Shown: positions 8,020 through 14,899 of the stretch, in pieces
Layout: every line of letters begins with the position of its first letter
Position numbering within the stretch: the stretch's first letter is position 1
Source of the DNA: Streptomyces sp. col6
GTDB lineage: Bacteria > Actinomycetota > Actinomycetes > Streptomycetales > Streptomycetaceae
DNA: 64,000 nt
NCBI RefSeq assembly: GCF_008042035.1
Contig: NZ_RDBL01000012.1
Location: 1-64,000, forward strand
Direction: 5' to 3'
Made by a program: the position numbers and the translations under genes
Notes under the pieces: model-generated
What the model saw: only the letters and a program-made list of their open reading frames with translations
Told to the model about the DNA's origin: nothing
Database searches by the model: none

Positions 8020-9264
8020 TCAGGCCATCGCCGGGCGCGCGTACGCCACCGGGTCGGCCAGTACGTCCGTCATCACCAGCGCCGCCGCGCCCCGCGCCGC
8101 GTCACCCGCCACGGACGAGGCGCGCAGCCGGCCCCCGCGCGGAGCCCAGAGCCCGGACACGACCCGGCCCGTCAGCTCCTCGTCGGCCGGCGGCGACAGC
8201 CACGGCATCAGGTTCCGGTAGATCCCGCCGAGCACCACCGCGTCCGGGTCCAGCAGGTTGACCGCCCCCGACAGCACCCGCCCCAGCATCCGCCCGGCCT
8301 CCGCGACCGCGCCGACCGCCCGCTCGTCGCCCGCCCGCACCCGCTTCTCCAGCTCCGCGACCCCGAGCCCGCCGCCGCCCCCGTCGATCCCGGCCGCCCG
8401 CAGCAGCGCGGCCTGTCCGGCGTACTGCTCCAGGCAGCCCCGCGAACCGCAACGGCACTGCGGACCCTGCGCGTCCACCACCACGTGCCCGATCTCGCCG
8501 GCGAAGCCGTGCGCCCCGCGCAACAGCTCGCCGTCGATGACCACCGCGCCGCCTACGCCGATCTCGCCGGTCAGATAGAGGAAGCTGCGGATGCGCTCCA
8601 GGCCGCCGAACCACAGCTCGGCCAGGGCCGCCAGATTCGCCTCGTTCTCCGAGCGGACCGGCAGCGCCCGGTGCTCCGGGTGCTCGGCGGCCAGCGCGGC
8701 GGCGAACAGCTCCTCTGCCGGGACCTGGTTCCAGCCCAGGTTCGGCGCCTGGCGGACCGCGCCGCCCGAGACCAGGCCCGGCAGCGCCAGCGCCACACCG
8801 ACCGGGTACAGCTCCTGCTCCCGCGCCGAGTCGAGGGTGCGCGCGGCGATCCGGGCCGCGCGCGCGAGCACCTCGTCGGGCGGGGTGCCCCGGTTGTCGA
8901 GGTGCTCGGTGAGGCGGACCCGGCCGGTGCCGGCCAGATCGACGACGCACACCGAGACGTAGTCGATGTTGACCTCGACCCCGAGCCCGGCCGGTCCGGT
9001 GCGGGCCGTCTTCAGCGCGGTCCCGGGGCGGCCCGCCTGCCCGCTGAACGTCTTGCCGGACTCGGTGAGGAAGCCGCTCTCCAGCAGCTGCTCGACCAGC
9101 GAGGACACGGCGGCCCGGGTCAGCCCCACGCGCGCGGCGACACCGGCCCGGGTCGCCTCCCCCTCGCCCTCGTCGCGGACGGCCCGCAGCACGAGGCTCA
9201 GATTGCTGCGCCGGACGGTGTCCTTGTCGGCCTTGGGCCCCAGCGGTGTGAGGTTGCTCTTCAT
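8020..9264 (-). CDS. xylR: ROK family transcriptional repressor, XylR type
   Basis: 414 residues. An N-terminal winged helix (about 20-75, ATRAGVAARVGLTRAAVSSLVEQLL) precedes a ROK sugar-sensing domain with the zinc motif C-R-C-G-S-R-G-C-L-E and the ROK signature region G-E-I-G-V-G-G-A-V-V. ROK regulators of this type repress xylose genes until xylose binds. Adjacent and convergent to xylA; the divergent xylA-xylB intergenic region carries matching operator-like repeats. The symbol is given by family and context; another sugar ligand is possible. Confidence 0.85.
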   Translation of the reverse strand: MKSNLTPLGPKADKDTVRRSNLSLVLRAVRDEGEGEATRAGVAARVGLTRAAVSSLVEQLLESGFLTESGKTFSGQAGRPGTALKTARTGPAGLGVEVNIDYVSVCVVDLAGTGRVRLTEHLDNRGTPPDEVLARAARIAARTLDSAREQELYPVGVALALPGLVSGGAVRQAPNLGWNQVPAEELFAAALAAEHPEHRALPVRSENEANLAALAELWFGGLERIRSFLYLTGEIGVGGAVVIDGELLRGAHGFAGEIGHVVVDAQGPQCRCGSRGCLEQYAGQAALLRAAGIDGGGGGLGVAELEKRVRAGDERAVGAVAEAGRMLGRVLSGAVNLLDPDAVVLGGIYRNLMPWLSPPADEELTGRVVSGLWAPRGGRLRASSVAGDAARGAAALVMTDVLADPVAYARPAMA

Positions 9265-9338
9265 ATCGGTCCTGAGCCTATGCGATTCCGTACGCCAGTA
9301 CGGTCGTGGCGGGCCGGGGCGGACGGCCCCGGCCCGCC

Positions 9339-9989
9339 TCAGGACGCGGACGCTCCCCGCTCCTTGAGCATGTCCGCCATGAGCGCGATCTCCGACTTCT
9401 GGGCCAGGGCCATACCCGACGCCAGGCTCCTGATCTCCTTGGTGCCCGCCGCCGACGCGGCGGCCTGGGCCATCTCCGCGCCGGCCTTGTGGTGTGCGGT
9501 CATCAGCTTCAGGAAGAGCACCTCGGCCGCCTTGCCCTTGGCCGCCCGCAGGGCGTCCAGTTCGGCGTCGGTCGCCATGCCGGGCATCAGCGCGCCGTCA
9601 CCGCGCGGGGTGAACGAGTGCCCCATCCACGCCATGGGCGGCCCGGGGGAACTCTTCGCCCGCCCCCACATCTCCAGCCACCCCAGCAGCATGCCCCGCT
9701 GGTTGGCCTGGGTGTTGATGATGTCGAACGCGAGCCGGCGCACCGCCTCGTCCGAGGTGCGGTCCCGGACGATGAACGACATCTCGACCGCCTGCTGGTG
9801 GTGGACCGCCATGTCGCGGGCGAACCCCACATCGGCCGACGACTCGGCCGGCGCGGACGCGGACGCCGGCGCGGCGGGCGCCGACGTCGACGGGCGTACG
9901 AACGTCAGCGCGATCAGCGCGAGTGCCAGCAGCAGCACCGCACCGCCGGCCAGCACCAGGGGCCGCGAGGTGCGCGGGGCGGACGTCAC
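9339..9989 (-). CDS. DUF305 protein, membrane-anchored
   Basis: 216 residues from GTG 9989, which overlaps the previous gene's stop as GTGA. One N-terminal membrane helix (LVLAGGAVLLLALALIAL) is followed by an Ala/Ser/Pro linker and a DUF305 four-helix domain with two repeats bearing His pairs: M-A-V-H-H-Q-Q-A-V-E-M and M-T-A-H-H-K-A-G-A-E-M. The paired HH/EM positions suggest metal binding, and DUF305 proteins often sit near copper genes. The exact role is unknown. It is coupled to the DUF3105 gene. Confidence 0.88.
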   Translation of the reverse strand: MTSAPRTSRPLVLAGGAVLLLALALIALTFVRPSTSAPAAPASASAPAESSADVGFARDMAVHHQQAVEMSFIVRDRTSDEAVRRLAFDIINTQANQRGMLLGWLEMWGRAKSSPGPPMAWMGHSFTPRGDGALMPGMATDAELDALRAAKGKAAEVLFLKLMTAHHKAGAEMAQAAASAAGTKEIRSLASGMALAQKSEIALMADMLKERGASAS

Positions 9990-10636
9990 TTGGCGATCCC
10001 GCCGGTGCAGGCGGCGCCCGGCTCCGGGGTCTGCGGGCCCTGCACGTACTTCGTGAAGAACTGCGCGACGCGGGCGTCGGTGGCGCTCTTCACGGTGAGC
10101 TGCTTCCCCCAGGCGCTGAGCATCAGCGGGGCCTCCTGGTCCTCGACCGGGCTCATCAGCGAGTACGGCGTGGACGACACCCGCTCGTTCAGCTTCTTCA
10201 CATCGGCGGGCTTCGCCTTGCCGGTGTACGTGACCCACACCGCGCCGTGCTCCAGCGAGTGGACGGCGTTCTCCTTCGGTATGGCCTGGGTGTAGACGTC
10301 ACCGTCGCAGTTCATCCACACCGGGTTGTGGTCGCCGCCGACCGGCGGGTTCATCGGATAGTCGACGGTCTTCTCCACATGGTTCTGCGTGAGCTTGTCC
10401 CAGCTCTTCTCGCCGGTGACGGGCGAGATCTTGGCCTGGGCCTCCGCCTTGTCCTGCTCATCGGCGGCGTTCATCAGATAGCCGCCCCCGGCGACGAGGC
10501 CGGCGACCACCAGGACGCCGACGGTCAGCGTGATGATGCGAGAGCGGCGCTCACGGGCCCGCTCCTGACGGCGCGCCTCCTCCAGCTTGGCGCGGCGGGC
10601 GGCGGCAGGGGTGTTCTGCTTCTTGGTGGAAGCCAT
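9986..10636 (-). CDS. DUF3105 protein, membrane-anchored
   Basis: 216 residues. A very basic Lys/Arg-rich cytoplasmic segment (residues 1-33) leads into one membrane helix (about 34-55) and a DUF3105 extracytoplasmic domain. Landmarks are P-P-V-G-G-D-H-N-P-V-W-M-N-C and S-L-E-H-G-A-V-W-V-T-Y. The conserved His, Cys and Glu residues suggest a metal or redox site. It is the first gene of a two-gene coupled unit with DUF305, a pairing that recurs in Streptomyces. Function not established. Confidence 0.88.
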   Translation of the reverse strand: MASTKKQNTPAAARRAKLEEARRQERARERRSRIITLTVGVLVVAGLVAGGGYLMNAADEQDKAEAQAKISPVTGEKSWDKLTQNHVEKTVDYPMNPPVGGDHNPVWMNCDGDVYTQAIPKENAVHSLEHGAVWVTYTGKAKPADVKKLNERVSSTPYSLMSPVEDQEAPLMLSAWGKQLTVKSATDARVAQFFTKYVQGPQTPEPGAACTGGIAK

Positions 10637-10731
10637 GACGGGTCCTTCGGTTCATCGGATCGGCAAGACGGACTGCGTACGGCAGGAGGAGCCGGCGTCC
10701 CGGAAGCGGGTACGCGGCATCCCCGGCCGTC

Positions 10732-11151
10732 CTAGATCCGTTGAACCTGAAGGCGCAGGGGGTCGACCTCGCCGACCGCGTCGTTGGAGGGCCCCCGGAT
10801 CGAGGCACCACAGGTGAGGGGCCGGGCCGGAAGGAGCGTCACGGCGGCCGTGGGGACGGCGGCCGGTCCCGGCCGGCCGGGCAGCACGACGGGCGCGGAG
10901 TGCTCCGAGGCGTCGTGGCAGGAGTCGCCCACGCCCCGGTCGCCGGGGGCGTCGGCCACCACGACCCGGACCACCGTGAGGTCGGTCAGTGTCGCGAGGG
11001 CGGACGCGGGGGCGAACTCGGGGGAGGAGTGCGGCCGTACGGACTGCGGCGAGCAGCACACGACGAGCGCGACCAGGACGAACACCCAGGTGAGCACGAG
11101 GGACGCACCGGTGCCTCGCACCCGTCCCGCACCCTCGCTCACCCTGTTCAT
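10732..11151 (-). CDS. Hypothetical small membrane protein
   Basis: About 139 residues from ATG 11151; ATG 11160 is an alternative, and no strong ribosome site decides between them. One membrane helix (about residues 14-35, V-L-T-W-V-F-V-L-V-A-L-V-V) is followed by a Pro/Ala-rich region with scattered Cys. I recognise no domain. It lies just upstream of the DUF3105-DUF305 pair on the same strand and may belong with it. Confidence 0.5.
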   Translation of the reverse strand: MNRVSEGAGRVRGTGASLVLTWVFVLVALVVCCSPQSVRPHSSPEFAPASALATLTDLTVVRVVVADAPGDRGVGDSCHDASEHSAPVVLPGRPGPAAVPTAAVTLLPARPLTCGASIRGPSNDAVGEVDPLRLQVQRI

Positions 11152-11266
11152 CCCGCACATCGTACTGGTGCGTTGAAGATTCAAGCAGTGCGGGACGCAA
11201 TCCGGTGAACCTGTGGATCCATGGACGAGCGATCCCGTTTCGGCCATGGCGAGATAGTGTGCCCCG

Positions 11267-12130
11267 GTGACAACGCACTCGAACGTATCTGCGGGCTGGT
11301 ATCCCGATCCGCACGGCGCCCCCCAGCTGCTGCGCTACTGGGACGGGTCCCAGTGGACCGAGCACACGAACCCGGCCGGCGGCGACCAGGCCCAGGCCTC
11401 CGCCCAGGCTCAGGCCCCCGCCCAGGTTCCGGCGCAGCCGCAGGCCCCCGCGCAGGCCCAGACGCCGCAGCAGCCGGCGGCTGTTCCCCAGCAGGGCGGC
11501 GTTCCTCAGCAGGGCGGCGTCCCCGGCGGCGGCTCGCTCTTCAGCCAGCAGGTCCTGGTCGTGAACCAGAAGGCCAAGCTGATCGAGCTGACGAACGAGT
11601 ACAGCGTCTTCGACCAGCACGGCAACACCGTCGGCTCGGTCGTCCAGGTCGGCCAGGGCGCCCTGCGCAAGGTGCTGCGGTTCCTCACCAGCATCGACCA
11701 GTACCTGACCCACCGGCTGGAGATCCGCGACGCCTACGGCCAGCCGCAGCTGCTGCTGACCCGCCCGGCGAAGTTCATCAAGTCGAAGGTCATCGTGCAG
11801 CGCCCGGACGGTCAACCGGTCGGCGAGATCATCCAGCAGAACGCCATCGGCAAGATCAACTTCGCGATCATGGCCAATGGTCAGCAGATCGGCGCCATCA
11901 AGGCCGAGAACTGGCGCGCCTGGAATTTCGCGATCGTCGACCACAACGACCAGGAGGTCGCCCGGATCACCAAGACCTGGGAAGGGCTCGCGAAGACGCT
12001 GTTCACGACGGCGGACAACTACGTCCTCCAGATCCACTATCAGCTGCCCGAGCCGCTGCTGAGCCTGGTGGTGGCTACAGCCCTGACCGTGGACACCGCC
12101 CTCAAGCAGGACGCCCGCGGCCTCGGCTGA
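11267..12130 (+). CDS. DUF2510 plus scramblase/LURP-one-like protein
   Basis: 287 residues from GTG. Residues about 9-40 are a DUF2510 domain (AGWYPDPHGAPQLLRYWDGSQWTEH). Residues 41-95 are low-complexity Ala/Gln/Pro repeats. Residues about 98-285 match the phospholipid scramblase/LURP-one-related beta-barrel family. DUF2510 is usually linked to membrane proteins of actinobacteria. There is no clear transmembrane helix except the C-terminal hydrophobic stretch L-L-S-L-V-V-A-T-A-L-T-V. Likely associated with the inner membrane; molecular role unknown. Confidence 0.85.
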   Translation: MTTHSNVSAGWYPDPHGAPQLLRYWDGSQWTEHTNPAGGDQAQASAQAQAPAQVPAQPQAPAQAQTPQQPAAVPQQGGVPQQGGVPGGGSLFSQQVLVVNQKAKLIELTNEYSVFDQHGNTVGSVVQVGQGALRKVLRFLTSIDQYLTHRLEIRDAYGQPQLLLTRPAKFIKSKVIVQRPDGQPVGEIIQQNAIGKINFAIMANGQQIGAIKAENWRAWNFAIVDHNDQEVARITKTWEGLAKTLFTTADNYVLQIHYQLPEPLLSLVVATALTVDTALKQDARGLG

Positions 12131-12150
12131 GCCCGGTCCCGTACGCCCGA

Positions 12151-12183
12151 CCGCCCGCGCCCCTCGTTGAGGAGCGCGGGCGG
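12151..12183. terminator. Terminator after the scramblase-like gene
   Basis: A hairpin with a GC-rich stem (CCGCCCGCGC paired with GCGCGGGCGG, extended by CCTC/GAGG) follows the stop at 12130. Confidence 0.75.
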
Positions 12184-12219
12184 TGCTGTCTCCCGGGGCC
12201 AGTTTCGATCCAGGTGTTT

Positions 12220-12244
12220 TACTTGTGTAATACCTGTTAAAGTA
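12220..12244 (+). promoter_or_regulatory. AT-rich promoter/operator of the FUSC gene
   Basis: TACTT-N15-AAGTA inverted repeat within an AT-rich stretch that ends six bases before the GTG start. The stretch TTAAAGTAT could serve as a -10 region. Such symmetry suggests a repressor of MarR or TetR type, but none is encoded next to it. Confidence 0.4.
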
Positions 12245-12931
12245 TATGAGTGAGCGATACAACCATCAGGTCCTCCAGGTCCGCCGTCCGCAGACTCCCG
12301 CTGACCGGCCCGCTGCGCCTGAACCGGCCGTCCGACATGTGGTTCAAGCCCGCCACCAGCGTCGTCGTGGCCACCGCCGTACCCAACCTGGTGCTGCTGG
12401 CCCTCGGCCGGCTCGACCTGGTGATGTACACGATGGCCGGCTCGCTCTGCGCGCTGTACGGCCACAACCTCCCGTACGCCCGCCGTGCCGGCACCGTCGC
12501 CGGGGTGGTGCTCGGCATGACCGCCGGTCTCGGCGCCGCCCTCGTCGTCGCCTCGCTCACCGGATCGGCCGCCGTGCTGATCGCCGTCGGCGCGCTCCTG
12601 GCCGCCACGCAGAAGCTGCTCTGCGACGCGACCCGGATCGGCCCGCCCGGACCGGTGATCTTCACCTTCGTCAGCTCCGCCGCCCTCTTCGTCCCCCAGA
12701 CGCTCGGGCAGGTCCCCGGCCACCTCGCCCTCACGCTCGGCGCGGGCGCGGTCGCCTGGCTCGTCGCCGTCGTCGCCCCCGCGCTCGTCCGCCGCGACGG
12801 ACCCGAGCGCCGCGCCACCGCCCGCGCCCTGAACGCCGCCGCCGCGCACGCCGCCGCCCCCGGTCACGCCACCCGGCGCGCCGCCGTCACCGCCGTGCAC
12901 GCCGCCTGGCAGACCCTCCTCGCCGCCGGCC

Positions 12932-13087
12932 GCCCCACCCCGGCACGCCGCGCCCTGGAACGCCTGGTCGTCCACGCCGAGACCTCGGTCCTGGGCAGCG
13001 CGGCGGACCCCGCCGACGCGCTGCCCAGGACCGAGGTCTCGGCGTGGACGACCAGGCGTTCCAGGGCGCGGCGTGCCGGGGTGGGGC
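12932..13087. repeat. Palindrome A: 71-bp inverted repeat in the FUSC gene
   Basis: 12932-13002 is the exact reverse complement of 13017-13087, with a 14-base loop. The left arm is normal FUSC coding sequence; the right arm is its inverted copy. It abuts palindrome B with a two-base overlap. Confidence 0.95.
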
Positions 13088-13970
13088 CGCGTCCCCCGTA
13101 CGTCTTGGTGAGCCCGTCCGCCTCCAGGACGACCGCCCCGCACCCGGCGCGGTCGTCCTGGAGGCGGACGGGCTCACCAAGACGTACGGGGGACGCGGCG
13201 CCCGGCGACGCGGGGTGCCCGCGCTCGACGGGGTGTCGCTGACGCTCAGGGAGGGCGAGACCCTGGGCATCGTGGGGGAGTCCGGCTCCGGCAAGTCCAC
13301 CCTGGCCCGGATTCTCGCCCACGCCCACACCGCCGACGGCGGCACCCTGCGGCTGCGCGGCGAGGACGTCACCCGGCCCTCCCGGCGCGCGCTGCACGGG
13401 GTGCGCCGCCAGGTCCAGATGGTGTTCCAGGATCCGTACGCCTCGCTCAACCCCCGGATGACCGTGGGGGAGATCGTCGCCGAACCCCTCATCGCGTTCG
13501 GCATCGGCGACCGCGACGCACGCCGGGCGCGGGTGGCGGAGCTCCTGGAGCTGGCGGGCCTGGACCCCGCCGTGGCCGGACGCCACCCGCGCTCCTTCTC
13601 CGGCGGCCAGCGCCAGCGCATCGGCATCGCCCGCGCGCTCGCCCCCGCACCCTCCGTCCTCATCTGCGACGAACCCGTCTCCGCGCTCGACGTGTCCGTC
13701 CAGGCCCAGATCGTCGGCCTGCTCACCGACCTCCAGCGCGACCTGGGTCTCTCCCTCGTCTTCATCGCCCACGACCTCGCGGTCGTCCGGCAGGTCAGCC
13801 ACCGCATCGCCGTGATGCACCGGGGCAGCATCGTGGAGACCGGCACCGCCGACGAGGTGTGCGACCACCCCCGCGACCCGTACACCCGCGCCCTGCTCGC
13901 CGCCGCGCCCGAACCCGTACCCCCGGCGGCCCGCAGCGAGCAGGCCGAGAAGACGGGGGCGCTCGCGTGA
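13044..13970 (+). CDS. Peptide-type ABC transporter ATPase, damaged 5' end
   Basis: From about 13131 onward this is a complete OppF/DppF-type ATPase: Walker A GESGSGKST, Q-loop V-F-Q-D-P-Y-A-S-L-N-P, signature SFSGGQRQR, Walker B V-L-I-C-D-E-P-V-S-A-L-D, and a C-terminal Y-T-R-A-L-L motif typical of oligopeptide ATPases. The native start is gone. Upstream bases are inverted copies of this gene's own 5' part and of the FUSC gene. GTG 13044 is the only in-frame candidate I found and it lies in the duplicated segment. The usual substrate-binding protein, permeases and second ATPase are absent. Its GTGA overlap with the FGE gene shows it heads the surviving operon. Confidence 0.7.
   Translation: MDDQAFQGAACRGGAASPVRLGEPVRLQDDRPAPGAVVLEADGLTKTYGGRGARRRGVPALDGVSLTLREGETLGIVGESGSGKSTLARILAHAHTADGGTLRLRGEDVTRPSRRALHGVRRQVQMVFQDPYASLNPRMTVGEIVAEPLIAFGIGDRDARRARVAELLELAGLDPAVAGRHPRSFSGGQRQRIGIARALAPAPSVLICDEPVSALDVSVQAQIVGLLTDLQRDLGLSLVFIAHDLAVVRQVSHRIAVMHRGSIVETGTADEVCDHPRDPYTRALLAAAPEPVPPAARSEQAEKTGALA
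13086..13199. repeat. Palindrome B: 51-bp inverted repeat at the ABC gene start
   Basis: 13086-13136 is the exact reverse complement of 13149-13199, with a 12-base loop. The right arm is normal ABC coding sequence (V-L-E-A-D-G-L-T-K-T-Y-G-G); the left arm is the inverted copy. Confidence 0.95.
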
Positions 13971-14899
13971 GCACGTGCTGCACGCCCGGCCGCCCCTGCA
14001 CCGGCGTACTGCCTCTGCCGTCGGTGCGCCGTGCGGGCCCGCCGTCGGCCCTCGCGCGGCGGGCGATGGCCGAACTGCCCGGCGGTGTCTTCCGGATGGG
14101 CGACGCCTTCGGGGAGGGCTACCCCGCCGACCGCGAAGGGCCCGTGCGCGAGGTGACCGTGGCCCCCTTCGCCATCGACATCGCCGCCGTCAGCAACGCC
14201 GACTGGGCCCTGTTCGCCGACGCCACGGGCTACCGCACCGACGCCGAACGGTACGGCAGCTCCTACGTGTTCCACCTGCTCCTCGCCCCGGCCGCCGCAC
14301 GCCACGTCATCGGCCGGGTGCCCGGCGCGCCCTGGTGGCTCGGCGTCGAGGGGGCCTGCTGGAACGCCCCGGAGGGGCCGGGCTCGGGGCTCGGGGACCG
14401 GGCCGACCACCCCGTCGTCCACATCTCCCACGACGACGCCCGCGCCTACACCGACTGGGCCGGGCTGCGCCTGCCCACCGAGGCCGAGTGGGAGTACGCC
14501 GCCCGCGGCGGACTCGACGGCGCCCGCTACCCGTGGGGCGACGAACTCACCCCCGGCGGAAGCGAGATGTGCAACATCTGGCGCGGCACCTTCCCGCACC
14601 GCTCGGACCGTCCGGGCGGCCGCACCGGCACCGTCCCCGTCACCGCGTACGCCCCCAACGGCTACGGCCTCCACAACACCTCCGGCAACGTCTGGGAGTG
14701 GTGCGCCGACGCCTTCGGACCCGGCGAACGCGTCATCCGGGGCGGCTCCTACCTGTGCCACGCCTCGTACTGCAACCGCTACCGCGTCGCCGCCCGCTCC
14801 CACAACAGCCCCGACTCCTCCACCGGCCACGGCGGCTTCCGCTGCGCCCGCGACCTCACCCCGCCCGCCCCGACCCACCACGGAGCCACCCGCCGATGA
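13967..14899 (+). CDS. Formylglycine-generating enzyme (sulfatase activator)
   Basis: 310 residues from GTG 13967 in a GTGA overlap with the ABC gene. It is an FGE-sulfatase (SUMF1) domain protein: M-A-E-L-P-G-G-V-F-R-M-G-D start of domain, L-P-T-E-A-E-W-E-Y-A-A-R-G-G, N-V-W-E-W and the C-terminal G-G-S-Y-L-C-H-A-S-Y-C with the copper/active Cys pair near 264 and 269. It oxidises the Cys of a CxPxR motif to formylglycine in unfolded sulfatases. The sulfatase directly downstream (ATGA overlap) carries exactly that motif, so the pair is a matched enzyme and activator. Confidence 0.95.
   Translation: MSTCCTPGRPCTGVLPLPSVRRAGPPSALARRAMAELPGGVFRMGDAFGEGYPADREGPVREVTVAPFAIDIAAVSNADWALFADATGYRTDAERYGSSYVFHLLLAPAAARHVIGRVPGAPWWLGVEGACWNAPEGPGSGLGDRADHPVVHISHDDARAYTDWAGLRLPTEAEWEYAARGGLDGARYPWGDELTPGGSEMCNIWRGTFPHRSDRPGGRTGTVPVTAYAPNGYGLHNTSGNVWEWCADAFGPGERVIRGGSYLCHASYCNRYRVAARSHNSPDSSTGHGGFRCARDLTPPAPTHHGATRR

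Larger units (their letters stand above)
12250..13242 (+). pseudogene. FUSC-type membrane protein, truncated by fold-back junction
   Basis: Start GTG 12250. Residues about 1-255 resemble the N-terminal half of Streptomyces FUSC-family (aromatic-acid exporter-like) proteins, with several hydrophobic helices in residues 35-180 and an Arg/Ala-rich cytoplasmic part after them. Native sequence continues to about 13016 (S-A-A-D-P-A-D-A). From there the frame enters the inverted copy of its own last 71 bases and then an inverted copy of the next gene's start, giving a meaningless Arg/Ser-rich tail to 13242. The normal C-terminal domain is missing. It is either a real broken gene or an assembly error. 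Confidence 0.7.

Noticed and set aside
11170..11266. tRNA-like stretch around GGTGAACC and TTCAAG
   Set aside because: No cloverleaf pairing could be drawn and no acceptor stem found.
11370..11545. Repeated CAGGCCC/CAGGGCGG units as possible CRISPR or tandem repeat element
   Set aside because: They encode the Ala/Gln/Pro-rich linker of the DUF2510 protein; there are no spacers.
12864..13868. Minus-strand frame spanning the fold-back junction
   Set aside because: It mirrors parts of both neighbouring genes only because of the palindromes and is antisense to a complete ABC ATPase domain.
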